A DNA stretch of 64,000 bases from Bacteroidales bacterium UBA4893 (GCA_002399025.1 DHCV01000019.1:8786-72785), one strand, 5' to 3'; counted from the stretch's first letter, positions 26,366 to 35,649 are shown. Numbers and translations: made by a program. The notes: a model not told the origin generated them from the sequence alone.

Positions 26366-26384
26366 GAAATTTCAAAGATTAGAG

Positions 26385-26422
26385 AATTGGAGTAAGTTTA
26401 TCATAGATTTACTCCAATTTTT
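26385..26422 (+). terminator. Terminator after the second nhaD
   Basis: AATTGGAGTAA pairs with TTACTCCAATT (11 bp), loop 13 nt, followed by TTT and a G-interrupted T tract. Confidence 0.8.
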
Positions 26423-26448
26423 GTTTTATCTCATTAGGTTTATTAAAA

Positions 26449-26553
26449 CACGATTCTACAAAATTAACTCTTCGTTTCAGCAAATTAAAACAAGGTTTTA
26501 ATTTATTAATTCTTCGTTTTAATAAATTAATTCTTCGTTTCAGTAGATTGAGA
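26449..26553. repeat. Tandem array, 5 units of 21 bp (CTTCG/CAAGG family)
   Basis: Units begin at 26449, 26470, 26491, 26512 and 26533. Third and fourth units start CAAGGTTTTAATTTATTAAT and CTTCGTTTTAATAAATTAAT; the second and fifth start CTTCGTTTCAG. The first is more diverged (CACGATTCTAC). It occupies the 398-bp gap between nhaD and the CoA-transferase; the remainder of that gap (26554-26713) shows no gene. Confidence 0.85.
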
Positions 26554-26713
26554 TAAGAATATGTTTTATGATTATAGATTCATAGCAAATAAACAATTAT
26601 TTTGTTTTCTTAAAGATGAGAATTATTTGGTTTGTAACAAGGCTTTTAGAATAAAATATGCGAGTTTTGAACAGAGTTTTTATGTTTTATTTTCATAATC
26701 CAAAAGGTTTGAT

Positions 26714-26721
26714 TAAATTTG
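26714..26721 (+). promoter_or_regulatory. -7 box of the CoA-transferase operon
   Basis: TAAATTTG, 42 bp before the ATG, with TTTC at 26691-26694 as an imperfect -33 at 19 bp. Confidence 0.55.
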
Positions 26722-26763
26722 CAACTTAAATTTTGATTAATCAGTTAAATAGATAAAATATTT

Positions 26764-28071
26764 ATGACCAAAAAGACGTATGTTGCAGTTTCTCCTCATG
26801 AGGCAGTTAAGGTAATTAAATCTAATGACCATATTCATCTATCATCAGTAGCATCAACTCCTCAATGTTTAGTAGATGCTATGTGCCAAAGGGGTAAGAC
26901 AGGGGAGTTTAAGAATGTTTATGTACATCATTTGCATACTGAAGGCAATGCTCCTTATGCTTCAAATGAGTTTGAAGGAATATTCCAGCACGATGCTTTC
27001 TTTGTAGGAGGCAATGTTAGAAAAGATGTTCAAGCAGGCTATGCTGATTATATCCCAATCTTTCTTTCCGAAACGCAAAAACTCTATAGAGAGAAATATT
27101 TGCCAGTAGATGTTGTAATGCTTCAAGTCTGTCCTCCAGATGAACATGGATTTGTATCTATGGGAACTTCAGTCGATGCAACTTTGGCTGCAATTGAGAT
27201 GGCAAAAACAGTTATTGCAGTTGTAAATCCTTGTATGCCTCGCTCTTATGGAGATTCGCTAATCCCTATGTCTTTGATTGATATTTTTGTTGAAGATTCT
27301 TCTCCGCTATTTCCTGCTCATTTCACCGAGCCAACTGCTGAGGAAGCAACAATTGGAAAGTTTTGTGCAGAATTGATTGAAGATGGTGCTTGTTTGCAAA
27401 TGGGTATTGGTGCTATCCCAAATGCTGTTTTGGCTCAATTGGGACACCATAAAAACTTAGGAATTCATACTGAAATGTTTGCTGATGGTGTATTGCCATT
27501 GGTTGAAAAAGGAGTTATAAATGGAAAGAACAAGAAATTAGACAATGGAAAGATGGTTTCTACTTTCTTGATGGGCTCTAAAAAGGTTTACGATTTTATT
27601 GATAATAACCCAATGGTACTTATGAAGGATGTGGCTTACACAAATGATCCTTTTATTATTTCACAACAACCGAAAATGACCGCAATAAATTCTGCATTGC
27701 AAATTGATATTACAGGTCAAGTTTGTGCAGATAGTATTGGAACAAAATTTTTTAGTGGTGTTGGAGGACAGGTTGATTTCATTTATGGAGCATCTCGTTC
27801 ACAAGGGGGTAAATCAATAATTGCGATGCCTTCTTCAACAAATAAAGGAATTAGCAAGATTGTTAATACCCTAAATCTTGGAGCAGGAGTTGTAACTACT
27901 CGAAATCACGTGCATTGGATAGTAACAGAGTATGGAGCAGTTAATCTATATGGCAAATCGCTTCAGGAAAGAGCAAAATTATTAATCTCGATTGCGCATC
28001 CAGAAGCTAGAGAAACATTAGAAAGAGAAGCATTTGAGCGTTACGGACAACATTTCCATTTCATAAAATAG
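26764..28071 (+). CDS. Acetyl-CoA hydrolase/transferase family protein (4-hydroxybutyrate CoA-transferase-like)
   Basis: Family I-type CoA-transferase of 435 residues, transferring CoA between acetate and an acyl acid such as 4-hydroxybutyrate or butyrate. Two alpha/beta subdomains: N-terminal about 1-190 (VSPHEAVKVIKSNDHIHLSS, VCPPDEHGFVSMG) and C-terminal about 200-435. The catalytic Glu is E237 in GIHTEMFADGVL, and the oxyanion/CoA loop is IPNAVL with GVGGQVDFIYGA downstream. No signal peptide. It fits anaerobic fermentation; exact acyl specificity cannot be set by eye. One base separates it from ruvX, so these are co-transcribed. Confidence 0.88.
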   Translation: MTKKTYVAVSPHEAVKVIKSNDHIHLSSVASTPQCLVDAMCQRGKTGEFKNVYVHHLHTEGNAPYASNEFEGIFQHDAFFVGGNVRKDVQAGYADYIPIFLSETQKLYREKYLPVDVVMLQVCPPDEHGFVSMGTSVDATLAAIEMAKTVIAVVNPCMPRSYGDSLIPMSLIDIFVEDSSPLFPAHFTEPTAEEATIGKFCAELIEDGACLQMGIGAIPNAVLAQLGHHKNLGIHTEMFADGVLPLVEKGVINGKNKKLDNGKMVSTFLMGSKKVYDFIDNNPMVLMKDVAYTNDPFIISQQPKMTAINSALQIDITGQVCADSIGTKFFSGVGGQVDFIYGASRSQGGKSIIAMPSSTNKGISKIVNTLNLGAGVVTTRNHVHWIVTEYGAVNLYGKSLQERAKLLISIAHPEARETLEREAFERYGQHFHFIK

Positions 28072-28072
28072 T

Positions 28073-28477
28073 ATGGGAAGGTTGATGGCTATTGATTATG
28101 GGAGTAAGCGTGTTGGGTTAGCAGTAAGTGACACTCAAAGGATTATTGCTACAGCTCTTACAACTGTTGAAACTAAAAAGATTTTTGAATTTCTGGATGA
28201 GTATTTAAAAAAAGAAGAGGTTGATGAGTTTATTGTCGGACTTGCAAAGCAAATGAACAATACTCTAAGTGAAAGTGGCGTTTATATTGAACCCTTTGTT
28301 TTGGAATTAGCAAAAAAGTATCCAGATAAAAAAATTGTAAGGATTGATGAAAGGTTTACGTCAAAAATCGCAACACGAGCCATTTTAGAATCTGGTGCTA
28401 AAAAGAAACAGCGCCAAAATAAAGCTCTTGTTGATACAGTAAGTGCAGTTATTTTGCTGCAAAGTTATATGAATTAA
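28073..28477 (+). CDS. ruvX: Putative pre-16S rRNA nuclease / Holliday junction resolvase RuvX (YqgF)
   Basis: 134 residues, RNase H-like fold. Motifs: MAIDYGSKRVGLAVSD (first catalytic Asp), EFIVGLAKQMNNT, RIDERFTSKIATRAI, and KALVDTVSAVILLQSYMN (last Asp). YqgF is implicated in 5' maturation of 16S rRNA in E. coli. Two possible starts, MGRLMAIDYG or MAIDYG; the first overlaps best with the upstream gene, whose stop is 1 bp away. Second gene of the CoA-transferase operon, 15 bp before def. Confidence 0.93.
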   Translation: MGRLMAIDYGSKRVGLAVSDTQRIIATALTTVETKKIFEFLDEYLKKEEVDEFIVGLAKQMNNTLSESGVYIEPFVLELAKKYPDKKIVRIDERFTSKIATRAILESGAKKKQRQNKALVDTVSAVILLQSYMN

Positions 28478-28492
28478 AAGAAGAATGGAAAA

Positions 28493-29059
28493 ATGATATT
28501 ACCTATAGTTGGTTATGGTAACCCTGTCTTAAGGAAGGTAGCACAACCAATAGACAAGACTTATCCTGAATTAAATCTCTTGATTGATAATATGTTTGAG
28601 ACTATGTATAATGCAAATGGAATTGGATTAGCAGCACCTCAAATTGATTTATCAATAAGACTAATTGTAATTGATGCAGACCCTTTGAAGGAAAACTATC
28701 CTGAAGCTGAGGGTTTCAAAAAAGTATTCATTAATCCGCAAATTGTTGAAGAAAGTGGAGAGAAGTGGGTTTTCGCAGAAGGTTGTCTTTCTCTGCCAGA
28801 ATTACACGAAGAGGTTAGTCGTTATTCAAATGTTTTGGTAAAATATTTCGATGAGAACTTCAGCCCTAAGGAAGAGATGTTTTCTGGAGTTCGAGCAAGG
28901 GTTTTCCAACATGAATATGATCATTTGGAGGGTAAGGTCTTTGTGGATAGGCTTTCTCCATTAAGGAAAACACTTTTAAAGAGAAAACTTAATGATATTT
29001 CAAACGGAAAGATTCAAACAAATTATAAAATGAAACGTCCATCTACTGGAAGAAAATAA
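28493..29059 (+). CDS. def: Peptide deformylase
   Basis: Removes the formyl group from the initiator methionine of new proteins. 188 residues with all three family motifs: GIGLAAPQ, EGCLSLPE (metal-binding Cys), and QHEYDHLEG (HExxH). The C-terminal extension (KRKLNDISNGKIQTNYKMKR) is typical of Bacteroidota. Located in the ruvX-def-lipoprotein run. Confidence 0.97.
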   Translation: MILPIVGYGNPVLRKVAQPIDKTYPELNLLIDNMFETMYNANGIGLAAPQIDLSIRLIVIDADPLKENYPEAEGFKKVFINPQIVEESGEKWVFAEGCLSLPELHEEVSRYSNVLVKYFDENFSPKEEMFSGVRARVFQHEYDHLEGKVFVDRLSPLRKTLLKRKLNDISNGKIQTNYKMKRPSTGRK

Positions 29060-29068
29060 TCTAAGAAA

Positions 29069-29599
29069 ATGAAAAAATATTTGTTATTAGTACTTGTGGT
29101 TTTTGTTTTTTCTTCATGCAAACCAACAAGAGAAAGTAGGTTAAAGGAAATTGGAAAATATGAAATGACAACCCTTAAAGAAACAAAAGAAATTTCAAAA
29201 ATAAAGGCAGATTCATTACTCGTTTTGTATGATAGTTTTATTTCCGATTTCCCAACAGATAGCAATTCAACAATATTCTTGTTTAGAGCTGCTGATGTAT
29301 GTATAAATATGAAGTATTGCGATAGAGCAATTGCGTATATAGATAGGTTGGTTTCAGATTTCCCAAATACTCAAATGTCGGAATTTGCATCTTTTAAGAG
29401 AGGAGAAGCTTACGAAAAAGCATGCAGCAATAAGGAGAAAGCAAAACAAGCTTATGATGATTTTACAGTAGAATACCCAGAATCAGATTTAGCAAATACA
29501 GCAAAAGTAATGTCAGAGATGTTAGGAATGCAGGATGAGATGGATATGATTAGGCAATTTGAAGCTCAAAATGCAGAAACATTAACAGTTGAAAATTAA
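29069..29599 (+). CDS. TPR-like lipoprotein
   Basis: 176 residues with a lipoprotein signal peptide and lipobox FSSC (Cys17). Helical repeats resembling tetratricopeptides follow: TIFLFRAADVCINMKYCDRA, SEFASFKRGEAYEKACSNKE, SDLANTAKVMSEMLG, with paired DFPxT/YPESD turns as in outer-membrane assembly lipoproteins of the BamD/YbgF type. It is too short to be BamD. Located 9 bp after def. The partner is unknown. Confidence 0.75.
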   Translation: MKKYLLLVLVVFVFSSCKPTRESRLKEIGKYEMTTLKETKEISKIKADSLLVLYDSFISDFPTDSNSTIFLFRAADVCINMKYCDRAIAYIDRLVSDFPNTQMSEFASFKRGEAYEKACSNKEKAKQAYDDFTVEYPESDLANTAKVMSEMLGMQDEMDMIRQFEAQNAETLTVEN

Positions 29600-29626
29600 A
29601 AATTTTACTTTTTTGCACTTTTTTTA

Positions 29627-29656
29627 TTGCTAAACCAAAGATTAGTAGTATTTTTG
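29627..29656 (+). promoter_or_regulatory. Promoter of the rimP-nusA-infB operon
   Basis: TTG at 29627-29629, 19 bp spacer, TATTTTTG at 29649-29656, giving a leader of about 55-60 nt before the rimP ATG. Confidence 0.7.
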
Positions 29657-29675
29657 CAACCGAAATAGACATTTG

Positions 29676-29701
29676 GAGGGGACTAATTTGTCCCCTCTTT
29701 T
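29676..29701 (+). promoter_or_regulatory. Terminator-like hairpin in the rimP leader
   Basis: GAGGGGAC, loop TAATTT, GTCCCCTC, then TTTT: a strong 8-bp GC-rich stem with a U tract, placed after the promoter and 17 bp before the rimP start. This has the form of an attenuator or an mRNA-binding site controlling the operon. It cannot terminate the lipoprotein gene alone without also cutting the rimP transcript. Confidence 0.7.
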
Positions 29702-29718
29702 GTTGATAATTGGTTTAT

Positions 29719-30165
29719 ATGATTGATAAAGAGAGGGTTCATGATATCGTTAATCAGGAATTGGAGAATACAGACCTATTTCTGATTGATATAAAAATTG
29801 GAAAAGATAATAAGATTTCTGTTATTATTGATGGTGATAACGGAGTTACAATCCAAAATTGTATTGACTTGTCAAGACAAATTGAAAAGAATTTTGATAG
29901 AGAGGTTGAAGATTTTGAATTAAGTGTCATGTCTGCAGGGATTGGAGAACCTCTTAAGCTTATTCGTCAATATAAAAAGAATTTCGGGAAAAGCATTGAA
30001 ATACTAATTAAAGAGAATAGTGAAAAAATAGTTGGAGAACTAATAGGAGTTGATGACGAGAAGGTCATCGTGAAGATTCAACCGAAAAAGAAGAAGGAAC
30101 CAATTATTGAAAGAGAAATCTTGATTGACAATATTAAAGAGAGCAAAATAATAATTTTATTCTAA
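29719..30165 (+). CDS. rimP: Ribosome maturation factor RimP
   Basis: Needed for 30S subunit assembly. 148 residues from the ATG at 29719 (MIDKERVHDIVNQELENTDL); an in-frame TTG three codons upstream is not needed. N-terminal alpha/beta domain with LIDIKIGKDNKISVIIDG and SRQIEKNFD, then the conserved VEDFELSVMSAGIGEPLKL (family: L.VSSPG..RPL, here SAGIGEPL), and a C-terminal SH3-like barrel. First gene of rimP-nusA-infB, 19 bp before nusA. Confidence 0.95.
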   Translation: MIDKERVHDIVNQELENTDLFLIDIKIGKDNKISVIIDGDNGVTIQNCIDLSRQIEKNFDREVEDFELSVMSAGIGEPLKLIRQYKKNFGKSIEILIKENSEKIVGELIGVDDEKVIVKIQPKKKKEPIIEREILIDNIKESKIIILF

Positions 30166-30184
30166 ATATAAGAAAGTTTTAAAT

Positions 30185-31423
30185 ATGGAAAACTTAAATT
30201 TAATTGACACCTTTTCAGAGTTTAAAGAATTTAAAAACATCGAAAGAGAAACTTTGATGCGTATCTTAGAAGATGTTTTTAAAACTCTAATGCTAAAGAA
30301 ATATGGCTCTGATGAGAATTTTAGTGTTATTGTAAATATTGATAAGGGTGACTTAGAGATTTGGCGAAATAGATTAATTGTTGAAGATGGAGCTGTTGAA
30401 GATGAGAATACTCAGGTGTCGTATTCTGAGGCAATTAAGATCGAACCTGATTTTGAAATTGGAGAAGAATTATCTGAGGAAATTAAATTTGCAGATTTTG
30501 GACGTAGAGATATACTTACAATTCGTCAAAACTTAGCTGCTAAGATTCAAGATTATGAAAGAGCAAATATATTCACAAAGTATAAAGAAAAAGTAGGTGA
30601 GATTGTTGTTTGTGAGGTTTATCAGGTTTGGAAAAGAGAGATAATGGTATTAGACGAGGAAGGAATTGAATTAACCTTACCTAAGAACGAACAAATACCA
30701 AGTGATTTCTATAGAAAAGGGGATACGATTAAAGCAGTGGTTTTGAAAGTTGAGATGAGAAATGGTGTTCCACAAATAACCATTTCAAGAACTTCTCCTG
30801 TTTTCTTGGAAAGATTACTTGAGCAAGAAGTTATAGAAATTTATGATGGATTAATTACAATTAAAGATATAGTTAGAGAACCAGGAGAAAGAGCTAAGGT
30901 TGCAGTTGAGTCTTATGATGATAGAATTGACCCTGTTGGTGCATGTGTTGGTATAAAGGGAAGTAGAATACATGGTATTGTTAGAGAGTTAAGAAATGAA
31001 AATATTGATGTAATCAACTTTACACCAAACACTGAACTTTACATTACAAGAGCATTAAATCCTGCTAAGGTTACTTCTATCAATTTAGATACTGCAAATC
31101 AAAGAGCAGAAGTTTTTATGCCAACAGATCAAGTGTCTTTAGCAATTGGTAAAGGTGGAGCTAATATCAAATTGGCGAGTAAGCTTACAAAGTACGAGAT
31201 AGATGTATATAGCGATACTGATTTGAATTATGAAGACGTTGATTTGAATGAATTTACAGATGAGATTGAAGAATGGATTATTGATGAATTGAAGGCAATT
31301 GGTTGTGATACAGCAAAGGATGTTTTAGCCATAAGTAGAGAAGAGTTAATCGAGAGAACAGACTTAGAAGAGGAGACGATTGATGATGTTATAAAAACAT
31401 TAAAGGCAGAATTTGAAGATTAA
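30185..31423 (+). CDS. nusA: Transcription termination/antitermination factor NusA
   Basis: Binds RNA polymerase and modulates pausing, termination and antitermination. 412 residues: N-terminal RNAP-binding domain (1-130), S1 domain (about 135-200, GEIVVCEVYQVWKREIMVL), KH1 (about 230-300, GACVGIKGSRIHGIVREL) and KH2 (VSLAIGKGGANIKLASKL), and a short C-terminal acidic helical region (DELKAIGCDTAKDVLAISRE) instead of the two acidic repeats of E. coli. Middle gene of the operon; the leader hairpin upstream may be subject to NusA. Confidence 0.97.
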   Translation: MENLNLIDTFSEFKEFKNIERETLMRILEDVFKTLMLKKYGSDENFSVIVNIDKGDLEIWRNRLIVEDGAVEDENTQVSYSEAIKIEPDFEIGEELSEEIKFADFGRRDILTIRQNLAAKIQDYERANIFTKYKEKVGEIVVCEVYQVWKREIMVLDEEGIELTLPKNEQIPSDFYRKGDTIKAVVLKVEMRNGVPQITISRTSPVFLERLLEQEVIEIYDGLITIKDIVREPGERAKVAVESYDDRIDPVGACVGIKGSRIHGIVRELRNENIDVINFTPNTELYITRALNPAKVTSINLDTANQRAEVFMPTDQVSLAIGKGGANIKLASKLTKYEIDVYSDTDLNYEDVDLNEFTDEIEEWIIDELKAIGCDTAKDVLAISREELIERTDLEEETIDDVIKTLKAEFED

Positions 31424-31483
31424 CAAAGAATTGGCAAGCAAGTATTAATTAAAATCAACTAAACTAAAAAAGAGAAAAGCAAA

Positions 31484-34400
31484 ATGTCAGAAGAAAATAA
31501 AACTACAAGATTAAGTAAAGTTGCGAAAGAATTTAATGTTGGGATTTCAACATTAGTAGATTGTCTTGCCAAAAAAGGGAAAATAATTGAAAGTAATCCT
31601 AATACAAAAATTGACGGTGAGTTATATGATATTCTAGCATCAGCTTTTCAATCAGAAAGAAAGGTTAAGGAGGATGCCAATAAATTGGACTTTGCAACGC
31701 CAAAAGCTAAAATTGAAATTGAGGAAGTTCATGCTGAAATTCAAAATGAACCTAAGCATGAGGAAACTATTAATCCTGAAATAATAATTAAGACAACAAC
31801 AATTGACTTTATAGAACCAACTCCTCCAAAGGAAGAAAAAGAAAAGAAAACAACCAAAGTAGAGTCAGTAAAAGCCAAGGTTGAACCAGCAGTAAAAGAA
31901 CAGAAAGAAGAAGTTTCAAAAAAGAAAGACGAAAAACAAGAGAAAAAAGAGGAAGTTCCAGCTCCTCAAACTGATGAAACGCATTCTTTAAATATTGTTG
32001 GAAAGATAGACTTGAATTCGATTAATTCAAAAACAAAACCTGCTAAAAAAACAAAGGCCCAAATTGCTAAAGAAAAGGAAGAAAAGAAGAAAATCGAACA
32101 AGAGAATAAAGAAAATGCTAAGTCTGTAAGCAAAAAAGCAAAAGAAGCACCTTTAGAGAAGAAGAAAGAAAAGAAAGAAGAGGTTGAAAAGCCAGAAATA
32201 GTTGAAGAAAAACCTATAGAGATTAAAGAAGAGGTTGTTAAGGAAGAACTAAAGATTGAAGAAGTCATTGAGGATTCTCCAGAAGAGAACAAGGATAATT
32301 TTATAGAAACTCAATATGTTAAGCTTTCAGGACCTAAGGTTTTGAATGAAAAGGTTGATTTATCTCAGTTTAGCAGACCCAAAAAACAAATAGTTCATGC
32401 TTCACAGCAAAAAAATGCGAGTGTATCCGATGATTTAAAGAAGGATAAGAAAAAACGTAGAAGAATAAAACAATCTCAAACTCAGACTAAGCCTACCCAA
32501 ACTCCAGCTACCACTCCTCAAGATGCACAAAAGGGCAAAATCAAGAAAGATGATAAAAAGTCCAAATTTACTAAGACTAAGAAGGAGTTAAAGAAAGTAG
32601 AGATTAATAGCGAAGAGATTGAAAAGCAAATTAAAGAAACCCTTGCACGTTTATCACCAATTGGAAAATCCAAAGCATCAAAACATAGAAGGGAAAAACG
32701 TCAAACCATATCTCAACAGCAACAACACGAATTCGAACAAGAGATAGAAAACCAAAAAATATTAAAAGTAACAGAATTTGTAACTGCAAATGAATTAGCT
32801 ACAATGATGGATATTCCTGTTACAAAGATTATTTCTTCGTGTATGTCCTTAGGAATGTTTGTTTCAATCAATCAACGTTTGGACGCAGAAGCAATTCAGC
32901 TTATATCTGAAGAGTTTGGATTTACAACAGAGTTTGTTAGTGCAGATGTTGTTGAAGCAATTGAGGAAACTGAGGAGCAAGATAGAACAGAAGATTTAGT
33001 TTCTAGATCTCCAATTGTAACAGTTATGGGACACGTTGACCATGGTAAAACCTCATTACTTGACTATATTAGAAATGCAAATGTTATTGCTGGTGAAGCT
33101 GGTGGAATTACTCAGCATATTGGAGCATATGAGGTGAAATTAAGCAGTGGCAAAAGAATAACATTTTTAGATACTCCTGGTCACGAAGCTTTTACTGCAA
33201 TGCGTGCTCGTGGAGCCAAGATAACAGATATTGCAATTATCGTAATTGCTTGTGATGATAGAGTGATGCCTCAAACTGTTGAAGCTATTAACCATGCTCA
33301 AGCCGCCGGTGTTCCAATCATTTTTGCTTTAAATAAAATTGATACAAATGGTGCAGACCCTGAAAAGATAAAAGGAGAATTAGCAAATATGAATCTTTTG
33401 GTTGAAGATTGGGGAGGAAAATTCCAAAGTCAAGAGATTTCTGCTAAAAAGGGGATAAACATTGATTTGCTTTTGGAAAAAGTTCTTCTTGAAGCAGAGC
33501 TTTTAGATTTGAAAGGAAATCCAAAGAAAAGAGCAAAAGGAACAATTATTGAATCATCTTTAGACAAGGGAAGAGGCTTTGTTGCAAAACTTTTGGTTCA
33601 AGATGGTTCAATTAATCAAGGTGATTTTGTTTTGGCTGGTTCCACATTCGGTAGAGTTAAAGCAATGTATAATGAAAGAAATCAATTGATAAAAGAAGCT
33701 GGTCCTTCCGCTCCTGTTCTTCTTTTAGGATTAAATGGAGCTCCTCAAGCAGGTGATACATTTAATGTAATGTCCTCTGAAAAAGAAGCAAAGGATTTAG
33801 CAACCAGACGTACTCAACTTCAAAGAGAGCAAGGATTGAGAACTCAAAAACACATTACACTTGACGAAATTGGTAGAAGAATTGCTATTGGAGATTTCAA
33901 ACAACTTGATATTATTATTAAGGGAGACGTTGACGGTTCAGTTGAAGCTTTGGCAGATTCACTTCTAAAACTATCAACTCCAGAAGTACTTGTTAATGTA
34001 ATCCATAAATCAGTTGGTCAAATTACAGAATCAGACGTATTGTTGGCAACAGCCTCAAATGCGATTATTATTGGTTTCCAAGTTCGCCCTTCATTGGGAG
34101 CAAGAAAACTTGCTGAGGCTGAACAAATCGATATTAGATTATATTCAATTATTTATTCAGCTATTAACGAGATTAAGGATGCTATTGAAGGTATGCTTTC
34201 TCCTGAAATTGAGGAAAAGATTGTTGCTAATCTTGAAATTAAAGAAACATTTAAGATATCTAAGGTTGGAACAATTGCAGGTTGTATTTGCTTGGATGGC
34301 AAAATTAATAGGAATACAAAGATTCGTATAATTCGTGATGGTATTGTTACTTACACTGGAAAGCTCGCTTCTTTAAAACGTTTCAAAGACGAAGTAAAAG

Positions 34401-34510
34401 AAGTTGTGGCTGGACAGGATTGCGGATTGAATATTGAAAACTATAATGATATTAAGGTTGGAGATATTGTCGAAGGATATGAAGAAATAGAAATAAAGAG
34501 AAAACTATAA
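31484..34510 (+). CDS. infB: Translation initiation factor IF-2
   Basis: GTPase that places initiator tRNA on the 30S subunit. 1008 residues. IF2-N domain at 5-60 (RLSKVAKEFNVGISTLVDCL), a very long charged linker about 75-430 (Lys/Glu-rich, with basic patch KKDKKKRRRIKQ), a second IF2-N-like segment near 440-490, then the G domain: G1 GHVDHGKT at 516-523, G3 DTPGHEAF, G4 NKID. Domains II-IV follow, with the C-terminal fMet-tRNA-binding domain ending VGDIVEGYEEIEIKRKL. A 60-bp gap separates it from nusA. A tRNA-Arg gene follows 19 bp later. Confidence 0.97.
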   Translation: MSEENKTTRLSKVAKEFNVGISTLVDCLAKKGKIIESNPNTKIDGELYDILASAFQSERKVKEDANKLDFATPKAKIEIEEVHAEIQNEPKHEETINPEIIIKTTTIDFIEPTPPKEEKEKKTTKVESVKAKVEPAVKEQKEEVSKKKDEKQEKKEEVPAPQTDETHSLNIVGKIDLNSINSKTKPAKKTKAQIAKEKEEKKKIEQENKENAKSVSKKAKEAPLEKKKEKKEEVEKPEIVEEKPIEIKEEVVKEELKIEEVIEDSPEENKDNFIETQYVKLSGPKVLNEKVDLSQFSRPKKQIVHASQQKNASVSDDLKKDKKKRRRIKQSQTQTKPTQTPATTPQDAQKGKIKKDDKKSKFTKTKKELKKVEINSEEIEKQIKETLARLSPIGKSKASKHRREKRQTISQQQQHEFEQEIENQKILKVTEFVTANELATMMDIPVTKIISSCMSLGMFVSINQRLDAEAIQLISEEFGFTTEFVSADVVEAIEETEEQDRTEDLVSRSPIVTVMGHVDHGKTSLLDYIRNANVIAGEAGGITQHIGAYEVKLSSGKRITFLDTPGHEAFTAMRARGAKITDIAIIVIACDDRVMPQTVEAINHAQAAGVPIIFALNKIDTNGADPEKIKGELANMNLLVEDWGGKFQSQEISAKKGINIDLLLEKVLLEAELLDLKGNPKKRAKGTIIESSLDKGRGFVAKLLVQDGSINQGDFVLAGSTFGRVKAMYNERNQLIKEAGPSAPVLLLGLNGAPQAGDTFNVMSSEKEAKDLATRRTQLQREQGLRTQKHITLDEIGRRIAIGDFKQLDIIIKGDVDGSVEALADSLLKLSTPEVLVNVIHKSVGQITESDVLLATASNAIIIGFQVRPSLGARKLAEAEQIDIRLYSIIYSAINEIKDAIEGMLSPEIEEKIVANLEIKETFKISKVGTIAGCICLDGKINRNTKIRIIRDGIVTYTGKLASLKRFKDEVKEVVAGQDCGLNIENYNDIKVGDIVEGYEEIEIKRKL

Positions 34511-34529
34511 AGAATTAAACAAATAGTTT

Positions 34530-34601
34530 GCCCCTGTAGTTCAACGGATAGAATGGAAGTTTCCTAAACTTTAGATAGCAGTTCGATTCTGCTCGGGGGT
34601 A
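34530..34601 (+). tRNA. tRNA-Arg (anticodon CCU)
   Basis: 72-nt cloverleaf: acceptor GCCCCTG with CGGGGGT (two G-U pairs), D-arm with TTCAACGGATAGAA, anticodon stem GAAGT/ACTTT around TTCCTAA (anticodon CCT), T-arm with GTTCGATTC, discriminator A. It lies 19 bp after infB with no obvious own promoter, so it is probably processed from the rimP-nusA-infB transcript. Confidence 0.93.
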
Positions 34602-34623
34602 CTAATTAAAACCAAGTTTTTAT

Positions 34624-35649
34624 ATGATTGAAAATAGTTCAAACAATGACTTTACTTTAAAAAGTTCAATAAGCTTTATATTAAAGCATAAGATTATCCT
34701 CATTATTGTTTTTATTGTTTCGGCAATTGCAATAGGTTTGATATCTCTATTGCTACCAAACTACTACAAATCACAAGTTACACTTATGGCAGCAGAAACT
34801 AACGCAGTTTCAAAAGCTGTACTTTCTCAAATGGATAACTACGATGCATTAAGTTTTGGAAAGGAAAAGGATGCTGAATACTTGATGGAAATTCTTAGTT
34901 CAAGTACAATTATCTCCAAAACTATTTCCAAATTCAATTTAGCTGAACATTATGGTATTGAAGCTGAGAACACACAAGCAAAGAGTGATAAGCTTAATCA
35001 AAGATTGGTTTCTAACATTAAGATAAAAAGAACAGAGAACTTAGGTGTTAAGCTTACTGTTTGGGATACTGATCCTCATTATGCAGCAAATATTGCTAAC
35101 TATATGGCTGCTCAAATGCAGGTTTTGAGAAATGATATGAAGAAATCAAAGATGGATTCTTTGGTTAACGCCTTAACAATTTCTCGAAATAGATTGAAGG
35201 CAGATATTGATTCTTTGGCAGGTGAACTTTCAAAGCTTTCTATGGAGGCTAAGATTTTTGACGCCGATAAAATGTCAGATAGAATAAGCCAAGAACTTGC
35301 TAAGCAAATTGCTTCAGGAAATCAAGGTGCTGTTTCGAGATTAGAAAAGAAATTATCAGAAATTGGAGAATTTGGTCCTGAGATTAACGCCACCAAAATA
35401 TTATTGGAAAGAAAGACTGAGACCTTAAAGAATTGGGATGAAAAGCTTGAACAGGTTAGGGTGGATGCTCAAAGCAATGTTCCAAACGATTTTATTATTG
35501 ATTCAGCCTATCCATCAGAACTTAAGGACAAACCAAAGCGTTCAATTATTGCATTTCTTGGAGGATTAGGTTGTACATTTCTTGCAATATTTGTTTTAAT
35601 ACTTAGAGATAAGAATAGAATTGCAAAGAAAGATAATGAGATTTCTTAA
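34624..35649 (+). CDS. Polysaccharide chain-length determinant (Wzz-like)
   Basis: 341 residues with two membrane helices (about 21-48, IILIIVFIVSAIAIGLISLLL; about 305-328) enclosing a periplasmic domain that includes a coiled coil (about 170-240). This is the topology of Wzz/polysaccharide co-polymerases, which set the chain length of O-antigen or exopolysaccharide. No tyrosine-kinase domain is fused. It begins 22 bp after tRNA-Arg and overlaps the next gene, an O-antigen-ligase-like protein, by 14 bp. The two alone do not form a complete locus; no glycosyltransferases are adjacent. Confidence 0.85.
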   Translation: MIENSSNNDFTLKSSISFILKHKIILIIVFIVSAIAIGLISLLLPNYYKSQVTLMAAETNAVSKAVLSQMDNYDALSFGKEKDAEYLMEILSSSTIISKTISKFNLAEHYGIEAENTQAKSDKLNQRLVSNIKIKRTENLGVKLTVWDTDPHYAANIANYMAAQMQVLRNDMKKSKMDSLVNALTISRNRLKADIDSLAGELSKLSMEAKIFDADKMSDRISQELAKQIASGNQGAVSRLEKKLSEIGEFGPEINATKILLERKTETLKNWDEKLEQVRVDAQSNVPNDFIIDSAYPSELKDKPKRSIIAFLGGLGCTFLAIFVLILRDKNRIAKKDNEIS

